Assembly: GCF_000720765.1 (NCBI RefSeq)
Contig: NZ_JODC01000014.1
Location: 1 to 64,000, forward strand
Direction: 5' to 3'
Source: Streptomyces sp. NRRL S-646
GTDB taxonomy: Bacteria > Actinomycetota > Actinomycetes > Streptomycetales > Streptomycetaceae
Length of the DNA: 64,000 nucleotides
Part shown: positions 47,131 to 56,900 of the stretch, piece after piece
How positions within the stretch are numbered: the stretch's first letter is position 1
Layout: each line of letters opens with the position of its first letter
The notes under the pieces: generated by a model
Told to the model about the DNA's origin: nothing
Seen by the model: only the letters and a program-made list of their open reading frames with translations
The model's database searches: none
Made by a program: the position numbers and the translations under genes

Positions 47131-50100
47131 ATGCTCGGCCTCGTGGAGACCAGGTCCGTAAGCCCCGTGTTCGTCGGCCGAACCGAAGAACTCGCCACCC
47201 TGAACGACGCCCTCGCCCAAGCCGCCGCAGGCACCCCGCAGGCCCTGCTGCTCGGCGGGGAGGCCGGGGTCGGCAAGACCCGGCTGGTCGAGGAGTTCGC
47301 CACCGCGGCCTGCCGTGAGGGCGCCGTCGTAGCGCTCGGCGGCTGTGTCGAGATCGGCGCCGACGGGCTGCCCTTCGCCCCCTTCTCCACCGCGCTGCGC
47401 GCCCTGCGCCGTGAACTGCCCGAGCAGCTCGCCGCCGCGGCCGCCGGCCAGGAGGAGGAGCTCACCCGGCTTCTGCCCGAACTGGGCGAAGCCTCCGGAG
47501 GACGGCACGACGAGGAGGGCATGGCCCGCCTCTTCGAACTCACCGCCCGCGTCCTGGAGCGCGTCGCCGCCGACCGGACCGTCGTCGTCGCCCTTGAAGA
47601 CCTCCACTGGGCCGACGCCTCCACCCGCCACCTCCTCGCCTATCTCTTCCGCACGCTGCGCACCGGCCGCCTGGTCGTCCTCGCCACCTACCGCGCCGAC
47701 GACATCCACCGCCGTCACCCGCTGCGCCCCCTGCTCGCGGAACTCGACCGGCTGCGCACCGTCCGCCGCGTCGAACTCGGCCGCTTCAACCGGGAGGAGG
47801 TCGGCCGCCAGATCGCCGGCATCCTTGCCGCCGAACCGGATCCCACCCAGGTCGACGACATCTTCGAACGCTCCGACGGCAACGCCTTCTTCGTCGAGGA
47901 ACTCGCCGTCTGCGCCAGCGAGGGCTGCGGCACCGGCCTCACCGACTCCCTCCGCGACCTGCTCCTGGTCCGTGTCGAGGGCCTGCCCGAGATGGCCCAG
48001 CGGGTCGCCCGGATCGTCGCCGAGGGCGGCTCCACCGTCGAATACCGACTGCTCGCCGCCGTCGCCGGGCTCTCCGAGGACGATCTCATCGAGGCGCTGC
48101 GGGCCGCCGTGAACGCCAACATCCTGCTGGCCACGCCCACCGGTGACGGATACCGCTTCCGCCACTCCCTGGTCCGCGAGGCCGTCAGCGACGACCTGCT
48201 GCCCGGCGAGCGCTTCCGCCTCAACCGCCGCTATGCCGAGGCCCTGGAGGCCGACCCGGCGCTCGTCCCCGCCGACCAGCGCGTCATGCGCCTGGCCAGC
48301 TACTGGTACCACGCCCACAGCGCGGCCAAGGCCCTCCCCGCCGTCCTGGACGCCTCCGTCGAGGCCCGCTGCCGCCACGCCTACAGCGAGCAACTGCGGC
48401 TCCTGGAACGGGCGATGGAGCTGTGGGACACCGCCCCCGAGGACGTACGGGGCCGGCTGCGCCCCATCGACTACACCGAGGTCTACCCGCCCTGCGGCTG
48501 CGACCCGGCCACCACACCCCTGCGCTACATGGACCTGATGGCCGAGGCCGCGGTCGCCGGCCGGCTGTCCGGTGAACGCGAACGCGCCCTGAAGATCACC
48601 AAGCGCGCCCTGCATCTCCTGGAGGACGAGGGCGACCCGCTGCGCGCCGCCTGGTTCTGGGTCCAGCGCTCCCGTCTCGTGCAGGCCCTGGCCCGGGGCG
48701 ACGGCTGGCAGGAACTCGGCACCGCCCAGGAGCTTGTCCGCGGCCTGCCGCCCTCCGAGGTCCACGCCGAGGTGCTCTCCACCGCCGCCAACTGGTCGAT
48801 GCTCCACGAACCCGGCCCCGACGCCCTCTCGTCCGCCGAGCGCGCCGTCGAGTACGCGCGCATGGTCGGCGCCCGCGAGATCGAGCTCAACGCCCGCCTC
48901 ACCTACGGCGGCCTCATGGTCGACGCAGGCTCCGTCGAGGCGGGCCTCGCCGAGATGCACGAGGTCAAGGACCGGGCCCTGGAGGAGGGTGTCGCGTACG
49001 TCGCCGGTCGCGCCTACATCAATCTCGCCTCCGAACTGGACGCGGTCGGCCGCACCCGGGAAGCCGTTCCCCTCCTCCAGGAAGGCCTCGTCCACACCAG
49101 GAAGTTCGGCCAGCTGGACTCCGAGGCCTGGGTGTGGGCCAACCTCTCCGAGGCGCTCTACTCCCTGGGCCGCTGGGACGAGGCCGCCGACGCGGCGGCC
49201 GGCGCTCTGCGCGTGGGACACGGCGCCAAGCCCCGGGGCGGCGGCGCCAGCTGCCTCGCGCACGTCGCCCTCGGCCGCGGCGACCTGCCCGAGGCTGCCC
49301 GTCAACTCGCCGCAGCCCGCAGCTACTTGGGCACGCACGATCCCATGCCTCAGCACACCCTGCTCCTCTCCCGCATCGAGATCGGCGTGGCCGCCGGCGA
49401 GGGCCGCCTCCTCGACGCCCGGGCCGAACTCGCCCGCGCCCTGGTCTCCGACATTCCGCCCGGCACCCAGCGCTACGGCTGGCCCCTGCTGCTCGCCGCC
49501 GCCACCGCCGAGGCCGATGCCCGGACCCTGCCCGCGGCGGCACAGGGCCGCGCCGACGCCCTCGAACGGCTCCGCGAGGCCGTCAAGAAGACCACCACCG
49601 ACACCCCCATCTGGCTCGCCCACGAGCAGTGGGTCCGCGCCGAACTCGCCCGCGCCGAGGGCTGCGACACCACCGACACCTGGTCGGACGTGGTCACTGC
49701 CTTCGAAGCCCTTGACCGCCCCTACGACCTCGCCCGCGTCCGCCACCGACTGGCCGAGGCACTTCTCGCCTCGGGCGGCGACGACGAGCGCGACCGCGCC
49801 ACCGAACTGCTGCGCCTGGCCCACGCCGTCGCCGACCACCTCGGCGCCCGGCCCCTCGCCGACGCGGTCGCCCTGCTCGCCCAGCGGGCCCGCCTCGCCC
49901 TGAAGCGCGTCCCGGACCGGCGGCCCGCCGACCCTGCGGAGGCGCTCGGGCTCACCGGGCGTGAACGCGACGTCCTGCGCCTGGTCGCCGCCGGTCGCAC
50001 CAACCGCCAGATCGCCGAGGAACTCTTCATCTCCCCGAAGACCGCCAGCGTCCATGTGTCGAACATTCTGGGCAAGCTCGGCGTCTCAGGAAGAGGAGAG

Positions 50101-50169
50101 GCGGCGGCGGTGGCGCATCGACGGGGACTCTTCCCGCCGGGGGACGGCGACCGGTTGATCGCCGGATGA
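47131..50169 (+). CDS. LuxR-family LAL regulator with AAA ATPase domain
   Basis: This protein of about 1012 residues is a large ATP-binding LuxR regulator. The N-terminal part has VFVGRTEELATLNDAL, Walker A EAGVGKTRLVEEF and Walker B VALEDLHWADAST. A long helical TPR-like middle follows (for example AVPLLQEGLVHTRKFGQLD), then a C-terminal LuxR helix-turn-helix, LTGRERDVLRLVAAGRTNRQ through SPKTASVHVSNILGKLG. Such proteins activate secondary metabolite or catabolic genes on ligand binding. The frame extends upstream through a dispersed repeat, so I start at the ATG 47131; GTG 47143 is an alternative. No clear target is adjacent. Confidence 0.88.
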   Translation: MLGLVETRSVSPVFVGRTEELATLNDALAQAAAGTPQALLLGGEAGVGKTRLVEEFATAACREGAVVALGGCVEIGADGLPFAPFSTALRALRRELPEQLAAAAAGQEEELTRLLPELGEASGGRHDEEGMARLFELTARVLERVAADRTVVVALEDLHWADASTRHLLAYLFRTLRTGRLVVLATYRADDIHRRHPLRPLLAELDRLRTVRRVELGRFNREEVGRQIAGILAAEPDPTQVDDIFERSDGNAFFVEELAVCASEGCGTGLTDSLRDLLLVRVEGLPEMAQRVARIVAEGGSTVEYRLLAAVAGLSEDDLIEALRAAVNANILLATPTGDGYRFRHSLVREAVSDDLLPGERFRLNRRYAEALEADPALVPADQRVMRLASYWYHAHSAAKALPAVLDASVEARCRHAYSEQLRLLERAMELWDTAPEDVRGRLRPIDYTEVYPPCGCDPATTPLRYMDLMAEAAVAGRLSGERERALKITKRALHLLEDEGDPLRAAWFWVQRSRLVQALARGDGWQELGTAQELVRGLPPSEVHAEVLSTAANWSMLHEPGPDALSSAERAVEYARMVGAREIELNARLTYGGLMVDAGSVEAGLAEMHEVKDRALEEGVAYVAGRAYINLASELDAVGRTREAVPLLQEGLVHTRKFGQLDSEAWVWANLSEALYSLGRWDEAADAAAGALRVGHGAKPRGGGASCLAHVALGRGDLPEAARQLAAARSYLGTHDPMPQHTLLLSRIEIGVAAGEGRLLDARAELARALVSDIPPGTQRYGWPLLLAAATAEADARTLPAAAQGRADALERLREAVKKTTTDTPIWLAHEQWVRAELARAEGCDTTDTWSDVVTAFEALDRPYDLARVRHRLAEALLASGGDDERDRATELLRLAHAVADHLGARPLADAVALLAQRARLALKRVPDRRPADPAEALGLTGRERDVLRLVAAGRTNRQIAEELFISPKTASVHVSNILGKLGVSGRGEAAAVAHRRGLFPPGDGDRLIAG

Positions 50170-50191
50170 CGGAGCAGCTGAAGGGAAAGCG

Positions 50192-50383
50192 ATGTTCAAC
50201 GTCTTCGAGGAACTCTTCGCACCCGGCCGCAAACACACCCGCGACGAGAAGAAGAGGCTGGAGCTGACCCGCGAGGACGTCGGCGACAACGACCCCGGAC
50301 GCGGGCCGATAGACCTCGAGTCCGGGAAGGTGGTCGTACGGCCGCCTCGGCACGAGGACGAGACGGACGCTGCTGAGGAGTGA
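50192..50383 (+). CDS. Small DUF6191-like protein (63 aa)
   Basis: This 63-residue acidic protein begins MFNVFEELFAPGRKHTRDEK, continues EKKRLELTREDVGDNDPGRGP and ends in an acidic tail. That pattern matches the short DUF6191 proteins common in streptomycetes; their function is unknown. It starts 22 bases after the LAL gene, so it is probably cotranscribed with it, and ends four bases before the stop of the convergent dehydrogenase gene. Confidence 0.7.
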   Translation: MFNVFEELFAPGRKHTRDEKKRLELTREDVGDNDPGRGPIDLESGKVVVRPPRHEDETDAAEE

Positions 50384-50387
50384 TTCC

Positions 50388-51548
50388 TCAGCCGACCTGC
50401 AGCTCCAGTATTCGGTCGTCGCCGGACCTCGGGTCTCCTCGCCCGTCCGTGTTGCTCGTCGTCAGCCACAGCTTGTCGCCGCCGGCCGAGACCACGGTGC
50501 GCAGGCGGCCGTACTTGCCCTGCAGGAAGGGCTGTGGATCGGCCGAGGCCGCCGTCCCGTTCAGGGGTATCCGCCACAGGCGCTGCCCCTTCAGGCCCGC
50601 CATCCAGATCGAGCCCTCGGCGTAGGTGATGCCGCTGGGGGAGGCGTCGTCCGTGTGCCACTGGGCTATCGGGTTGTGGTACTTGGGGTCGGACGACCTG
50701 CCCTCGGCGTCCGGCCAGCCGTAGTTGTCGCCCGGCTTGATCGCGTTCAGTTCGTCCCAGGTGTCCTGGCCGAACTCCGAGGCGAACAGGCGCTGTTCGG
50801 GGTCCCAGGCCAGGCCCTGAACGTTGCGGTGACCGTAGGTGTAGACGGGGGAGTCCGGGAAGGGGTTGCCGGGAGCCGGGTCGCCCTCCGGGGTGAGACG
50901 GAGGATCTTGCCGCCGAGGGACTTCTTGTCCTGCGCCAGGCCTCGGTTTCCGCTCTCGCCCGTGCCCGCGTACAGCATCCTGTCCGGGCCGAAGGCGATC
51001 CGGCCGCCGTTGTGGATATAGCCCTTGGGGATGCCCTTGAAGATCGTGTCCGGCGCGCCCAGCTGTTCGCCGGCCGGCTTCTTCGCGTCGTACAGCAGAC
51101 GGACGATGCGATTGTCCGAGGCCGAGGTGAAGTACGCGTAGATCATGTGGTCCGCGGCATAGTCCGGGGAGAGCGCGATGCCGAGGAGGCCGCCCTCTCC
51201 GGCGGGGGAGACCCCGGACACCTTGCCCAGCTCGGTCTTCCTGCCCGTCTTCTCGTCGACCTTCGTGATCGTCCCCTCGTCCCGGGAGGAGACGAGCAGG
51301 TCTCCGCCGGGCAGCCGGGCGAGGCCCCACGGAGTGTTCAGGCCCGTGGTGACCGTGCGCAGCACCTTGACGGAGCCCTTGGCGGGCGGGGCCTTTTCTG
51401 CCGCCTGCCGGGACGGGGACGAATTCGAGGCAGTGCTCCCCGGCCCCGTACCGTCACCGCCGCCTCCGCCCCCACCGCTGGAGGAACAGCCGGCCGTCAG
51501 CAGGAGCGCGGTCGTGGCCAGCACGGCCGGCACAGCTCGTCGTAGCAC
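50388..51548 (-). CDS. PQQ-dependent sugar dehydrogenase-like lipoprotein (GSDH family)
   Basis: This 386-residue lipoprotein has lipobox TAGCSSS after a short signal, a Gly/Ser linker, and a six-bladed beta-propeller of the glucose/sorbosone dehydrogenase type. Typical segments are GLNTPWGLARLPGGDLLVSS, EGGLLGIALSPDY, HNGGRIAFGPDRMLYAGTG, YTYGHRNVQGLAWDP and FASEFGQDTWDELN. Members are exported and use PQQ or act on aldose sugars; no PQQ synthesis genes are in the window, so the cofactor is open. It lies 141 bases downstream of the aldo/keto reductase gene on the same strand. Confidence 0.9.
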   Translation of the reverse strand: MLRRAVPAVLATTALLLTAGCSSSGGGGGGGDGTGPGSTASNSSPSRQAAEKAPPAKGSVKVLRTVTTGLNTPWGLARLPGGDLLVSSRDEGTITKVDEKTGRKTELGKVSGVSPAGEGGLLGIALSPDYAADHMIYAYFTSASDNRIVRLLYDAKKPAGEQLGAPDTIFKGIPKGYIHNGGRIAFGPDRMLYAGTGESGNRGLAQDKKSLGGKILRLTPEGDPAPGNPFPDSPVYTYGHRNVQGLAWDPEQRLFASEFGQDTWDELNAIKPGDNYGWPDAEGRSSDPKYHNPIAQWHTDDASPSGITYAEGSIWMAGLKGQRLWRIPLNGTAASADPQPFLQGKYGRLRTVVSAGGDKLWLTTSNTDGRGDPRSGDDRILELQVG

Positions 51549-51689
51549 GATCTTGGTCCCTTCGGCGGCGGTCCAGCAGCAGGTTCTACTTGTCTTACAC
51601 CGCTCGCGCCTCGCAGGTTCCCGGTCGACGGATCCCGAATCCCCGCCGCCGCGGCCGGCCGCCCGCTTTCGGTCCCATGACCGCCGACG

Positions 51690-52688
51690 TCAGTCCCAGG
51701 ATCCCCGCGCACCCGGCAGTCCCGCCACTTCGGCGAGGTCCTCCGGGGGCAGCCGGAGTGCTGCGGAGGCGGCGTTCTCCGTTGCCCAGCGCTCCTGCTT
51801 GGTGCCCGGGACCGGGATCACGTGCCGTCCCTGTGCCAGCACCCAGGCCAGGGCGATCTGGGCGGGCGTGACCTCGTCGCCGTGCCGGGCCGCGATCCGG
51901 CGCAGGCCGGCCACGATCGGCTGGTTCGCGGCCATCATCTCGGCGGTGAAACGGGGGTGGCGGGCGCGCACGTCGTCCGGTTCGAAGCCCTGGCCCGGGG
52001 TGAGCGTTCCGGTCAGGAAGCCGTTGCCGAGCGGCATCGCGGCCAGGAAGCCGACGCCACGTGCCTCGCACCACGGCAGCAGCGACTCCAGTGCCTCCGG
52101 CGACCACACCGACAGCTCGGCCTCCACCGCGCTCACCGGGAACACCTGCTGCACCCGCTGGAGTTGCTTGATCGTCGCGTCGTGCAGGCGGCCGCCGGAG
52201 CGCCGGCCGCCGCGGGCGCCTACCGCGCACAGCCCCAACGCCCGTACCTTTCCGGCCTGGACGAGCTCCCCCATCGCGCCCCAGGTCTCCTCGACCGGGA
52301 CCTCGGGATCCTCGCGGTGCAGCTGGTAGAGGTCGATGACGTCCGTCTGCAGGCGCCTCAGCGACGCGTCACAGGCACGCTTCACATAGCCGGGGCGGCC
52401 GTTGGCCACGATGTGCTGCTCGCCCACCAGCAGGCCGACCTTCGTCGACACGAAGGCGTCCTGCCGGCGCTCCTTCAAAGCCCGCCCCACCAGCAGCTCG
52501 TTGGTGAACGGGCCGTACATGTCGGCCGTGTCGAGGAGGCTCGAGCCCGCGTCCAGCGCCCGGTGCACCGTCCTGAGCGACGCGTCGCCCCGCTGCCGCG
52601 ACCCGCTGTACGCCCAGCTCATCGGCATGCACCCGAGTCCGACGGCCCCCACCGCGAGTGCCCCCGCGCCGATCGTCCTGCGCTCCAC
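51690..52688 (-). CDS. Aldo/keto reductase
   Basis: This 332-residue NADPH-dependent oxidoreductase of the AKR superfamily has the catalytic Asp and Tyr in SSLLDTADMYGPF, Lys in AFVSTKVGL, and His in DLYQLHREDPEVP. The cofactor-binding end is VIPVPGTKQERWATENAAS. I chose the GTG at 52688 with a GGGAGGG site, which gives VERRTIGAGALAVGAVGLG as the first strand; the frame remains open far upstream but there reads antisense of the next gene. A potential partner is the PQQ-type dehydrogenase downstream, but the link is only positional. Confidence 0.88.
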   Translation of the reverse strand: MERRTIGAGALAVGAVGLGCMPMSWAYSGSRQRGDASLRTVHRALDAGSSLLDTADMYGPFTNELLVGRALKERRQDAFVSTKVGLLVGEQHIVANGRPGYVKRACDASLRRLQTDVIDLYQLHREDPEVPVEETWGAMGELVQAGKVRALGLCAVGARGGRRSGGRLHDATIKQLQRVQQVFPVSAVEAELSVWSPEALESLLPWCEARGVGFLAAMPLGNGFLTGTLTPGQGFEPDDVRARHPRFTAEMMAANQPIVAGLRRIAARHGDEVTPAQIALAWVLAQGRHVIPVPGTKQERWATENAASAALRLPPEDLAEVAGLPGARGSWD

Positions 52689-52763
52689 CTGCTCGTGACC
52701 CTCCCTCTCCTGGCCCCCCAACCTAACCTCTGCACTCCCATGTCCCTGACATAGCCTCCTGAC

Positions 52764-53714
52764 ATGACTGCTGACGTGTGGCTTTCCATCCCGCCAGACA
52801 CCATCGAGGGGCTTCCCGAAGGCCCCAACTACCGCTTCTGGGACGGCGCCGACGACTTCCCCGCGGACCCTGCCGACTGCGTCTATTACGTCGTTCCCTA
52901 TATGAAGCCCAGTGAGGTGGGCGTACGTCCCCTGCCCTTGTTGAGCGGCGTGCAGGTCGTACAGACCCTGTCGGCCGGCATCGACAGCCTGGAGCCGGGG
53001 CTGAAGCACCTGCGTCCCGGCGTGCAGGTGTGCAACGCGCGCGGGGTGCACGAGGCGAGCACCGCCGAGCTCGCGCTCACGCTGATCCTCGCCTCGCTGC
53101 GCGGCGTCCCCGACTTCGTGCGCGCCCAGGGCCGAGGGGAGTGGCTCGGCGACTTCCGGCCCGCGCTGGCCGACAAGAACGTCCTCATCATCGGTTACGG
53201 GTCGATCGGATCCGCCATCGAGGACCGGCTCGTGCCGTTCGAGGTGGCGCGGGTGGCGCGCGTCGCGCGCTCTGAGCGCACCACGGCGCGCGGTCCGGTG
53301 CATCCGCTCACCGATCTGCCCGCCCTGCTCCCCGAAGCGGACGTCGTCGTCCTCGTCACGCCCCTCACCGAGGCCACCCGCGGCCTGGCCGGCGCCGAAT
53401 TCCTCGCGCGCATGAAGGACGGCGCACTCCTCGTGAACGTCTCCCGCGGCCCCGTCGTCGACACCAAGGCCCTGCTCGCCGAGGTGGAGACCGGACGCAT
53501 CACCGCAGCCCTCGATGTCACGGACCCGGAGCCGCTGCCCCGCGAACACCCCCTGTGGCGCGCGCCCGGCGTCCTCGTCAGCCCCCATGTCGGCGGCCCC
53601 ACGTCCGCGTTCCTGCCGCGCGCCAAGCGGCTGCTGGTGGACCAGTTGACCCGGTTCGTGAACCGGGAGCCGCTGCGCAACGTGATCCTTACGACAGGCG
53701 CAACCGGCGCGTGA
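52764..53714 (+). CDS. D-2-hydroxyacid dehydrogenase
   Basis: This 316-residue NAD(P)-dependent enzyme of the D-isomer-specific 2-hydroxyacid dehydrogenase family has the nucleotide fold VLIIGYGSIGSAI. Catalytic Arg is in LLVNVSRGPVVD, Glu in VTDPEPLPREHPLW and His in VSPHVGGPTS. The N-terminal half carries LSAGIDSLEPGL and VHEASTAELALTLIL. Glyoxylate/hydroxypyruvate reductase-like activity is plausible but not shown by sequence. It is divergent from the aldo/keto reductase and lies upstream of the second c-di-GMP gene with a 140-base gap before the small leader ORF. Confidence 0.87.
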   Translation: MTADVWLSIPPDTIEGLPEGPNYRFWDGADDFPADPADCVYYVVPYMKPSEVGVRPLPLLSGVQVVQTLSAGIDSLEPGLKHLRPGVQVCNARGVHEASTAELALTLILASLRGVPDFVRAQGRGEWLGDFRPALADKNVLIIGYGSIGSAIEDRLVPFEVARVARVARSERTTARGPVHPLTDLPALLPEADVVVLVTPLTEATRGLAGAEFLARMKDGALLVNVSRGPVVDTKALLAEVETGRITAALDVTDPEPLPREHPLWRAPGVLVSPHVGGPTSAFLPRAKRLLVDQLTRFVNREPLRNVILTTGATGA

Positions 53715-53854
53715 CCCCGACGACTTGAGCGTCCCGTGCGCGCCCCGCGCGACGGGCGCAACGGGCGTGTAATCCGTTTCCGGTACCCTCCGCAACCTTG
53801 CGGACGCGGTCCGTGCTCGCATTCCCGCTGGTCGTCACGGAGCGTAGAGGAACT

Positions 53855-53941
53855 ATGTCCCTGAGTGACGAGACTGGTGTATCGTCCCGAGCAGGGGCTG
53901 CGCCGCACCGTCGGCGCCGGGGATGGAAATTCAGACTGTGA
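53855..53941 (+). CDS. Possible small leader ORF (28 aa) coupled to the GGDEF gene
   Basis: An ATG at 53855 with AGAGG just upstream begins a 28-codon frame, MSLSDETGVSSRAG then a very basic HRRRRGWKFRL end. Its TGA at 53939-53941 overlaps an in-frame GTG (53938) of the following GGDEF-EAL gene in a GTGA quartet. That arrangement is the same as the coupled pairs elsewhere in this window. It could be a real small protein or a translation-coupling leader; the composition alone does not prove either. Confidence 0.4.
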   Translation: MSLSDETGVSSRAGAAPHRRRRGWKFRL

Positions 53942-56900
53942 GGGGGGCGACGGGCGATGCACGGCCTATGGGCGAGCGATCCGACGCGACGGGGCCGCCG
54001 GAGGCGACCCTGGCGTACGGCCGCGCGCAGACGCGGTCACCACGGCAGTCACGGCTGCCGGCACAGCCATCACCACCGCAGGCACAGCCGCCGGGGGCAT
54101 GCGCACCCAGCGCGCCAGGAGTCGCGGAATCCGGGAGCGACGCGGACCGGGTGGGCCCGGTGAGCTCGCCCATGCCTCCCGCGACCACCCTCGACGGAGC
54201 GCTGCGGGTACAGCCTTCGCCGGGGACGCTGCTGCCCCGTCCGCCGGCCGTCGGCCGCGGACCCGGCCTGGTCCCTCAACTCGTTCTGGCCCTGGTGTGC
54301 GCGGGATACGCCGTCGGTTCCGCGTTCGGCTGGGGTTCGGACGAACTCTCTTTGATCATGGGTGACTTCGGACTGAGCGCCGCGGCCGGCACCGCCGCCG
54401 TGTCGCTGTTCCTGTACGCCCGTAGCCGCCGTGTCCGCTTTCGACCCGCCTGGCTGCTGTTCGCCCTCTCCTCGGCCATGGCCGCCCTGGGCAACGCGGT
54501 CTGGGGGTGGTACGAGGTCGTCCTGGGGGAGCAGGTGCCCACTCCCAGCTATGCCGACCTGTTCTTCCTGTGCTTCGCGCCGCCCGCGATCGTGGGGCTC
54601 CTGGTGCTCGCCAAGCGCCCGGTGACCAAGGCCGGCTGGGTGTGCCTCGCGCTCGACGCCTGGCTGATCGGCGGCTCGCTGCTCACGCTGTCGTGGAGCC
54701 TCGCGCTCGCCCAGGCGGCCAAGTTCGACGGGCCGAGTGTCGCGCACACCGCGCTGTCGCTCGCCTACCCCCTGCTGGACATCGCCCTGGTCAGCATGGT
54801 TCTCGCACTGCACTTCAGGCGCTCCGCGGTGAACCGCACCGCGGTCAACACTGCCATCGGCGCGCTGGCGCTGACGGTGATGTGCGACGCCCTGTTCACC
54901 TCGCCGCTGCTGCACAACAGCTACCACTCGGGCCAGTTGCTCGACGCGGGCTGGTTCGCCGGCTCCCTGCTCCTCGCGTACGCCCCCTGGGCCGCGCCCC
55001 GGCAGGGGCAGCAGCCCGAGGCCGCCCGGTGCGACCTCGACGGGCACACGCGCGTGGTGCACGAACACGTGCCGGGCCAGCGGGGCGGCGCGCACCAGCA
55101 TCACCCGGCACCACAGGGAGGTGATCACGGCCGGTATCCGGCCGCCCGGCCCATCGCCGGCTCCCTGGCCGCCCTCACGCCCTATCTCGCCGCAGCCGTG
55201 TGCACCCTCGGGATCCTCTACACCGTCCTGAACGGCCACCGGGTCGACCGCGTGGTGCTCCTCACCGGCGGCACGGTCGTGCTCGCCCTCGTGGTGCGCC
55301 AGGGCATCATGCTGCTCGACAACATCACCCTCACCCAGGAACTGGCGCAGAAGGAGAACCACTTCCGCTCCCTGGTGCAGGGCTCCAGCGACGTCATCAT
55401 GATCGCCGCACCCAACGGCATCCTCCGCTACGTCTCCCCGGCCGCCGCCGGGGTCTACGGCCGGCCCGCCGAGGACCTGGTGGGTACGGAACTGGCCAAT
55501 CTCATCCACCCGGAGGACCTGGGCTGCGTGGTGCACGAGGTGCGCCGCTTCCTCGCCGCCAGCCCGCTCGAGGAACCCACTACGCGCATCGAATGCCGCT
55601 TCAGGTCCGGCGGTGGAGGAGGCTGGCTCAACGTCGAGTCCACCGTCAACCGCCACCACGGCGGCCTCATCTTCAACAGCCGGGACGTGACCGAAAGGGT
55701 GCGCCTGCAGGCCCAGCTGCAGCACAACGCCGAGCACGACCCGCTCACCGACCTGCCCAACCGCGCCCTGTTCACCAAGCGCGTCCAGCAGGCCCTGTCC
55801 GGCCGCCGGGCAGCCGACCGGGTGTCCCTGCGCGGGACGGCCGTCCTCTTCATCGACCTCGACGGCTTCAAGGCCGTCAACGACACGATCGGGCACCAGG
55901 CCGGGGACGAGCTGCTCGTCCAGGCCGCCCGCAGACTCCAGGACGCGGTACGGCACGGGGACACCGCCTCCCGGCTCGGCGGCGACGAGTTCGCGGCCCT
56001 GATCGCGGGGGACGGCACCCGGGACCGCTCCGCGCGCGAACGGCACATCCTGGAGCTCGCCGACCGCCTCAGGATCACGCTCTCGCAGCCGTACCTCATC
56101 GACGGCAACGATGTCCGGGTGGCGGCCTCCATCGGTGTCGCCTTCGCCGAGCCCGGCCTCGGCGCGGGCGAGCTGCTGCGCAACGCCGACCTCGCCATGT
56201 ACCGCGCCAAGGCGGCCGGCAAGGGCCGCGTCGAGCTGTACGCCCCGCAGATGCAGCAGGACGTCGTACGCAAGGCGGAGCTGGCCACGCGGCTGCGTGC
56301 CGCACTGCACGACGGCGAGTTCGCGCTGCTGCACCAGCCCGTGGTCTGTCTGGAGGACGGCCGGATCACGTCGGTGGAGGCGCAGGCGCGCTGGCGGTCC
56401 TCGCAGGGGGTGCTGTTCACCCCTGCCGAGTTCCTGCGGGTCGCCGAGGACAGTGACAAGACCGCCGAGCTCGGCCGCTGGATGCTGGAGGAGGCCGTGG
56501 AGCAGGCCGCCGAGCGCACCGGCACGGGGCTGTCCGTGCCCGTCGCGGTCCCGATGAGCGCCCGGCGACTGCTCGACCGTTCGATGCCGCTCGGCTCGAT
56601 CGAAGCCCTGCTGACCCGGCACGGACTGCCGTCCGGATCCCTGGTGATCGAGCTGTCCGACACCGACCCCCGGGTCTCCCTGGACGAACTGGAGCGTCGC
56701 CTGGGCGCTCTGCGCAGGCTCGGCGTCCGGATCGCCCTGGACGGCTTCGGCAGCGGCCACGCGGCGATCACGGCGCTGCGCAGACTCCCCGTCGACGTGC
56801 TGAAGCTCGACCGCAGCCTGGTCGAGGGCGTCGTCGAGTCCGCGCGGCTGCACAAGATCACCAGTGGGCTGCTGCGGATCGCGACCGACCTCGGGCTGCA

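Noticed and set aside
47059..50055. Very long minus-strand open frame (about 1000 codons) opposite the LAL regulator
   Set aside because: It is the antisense of a gene with clear Walker and HTH motifs; its product is Gly/Asp/Glu/Val-rich with no domain. GC-rich codon bias keeps such shadow frames open.
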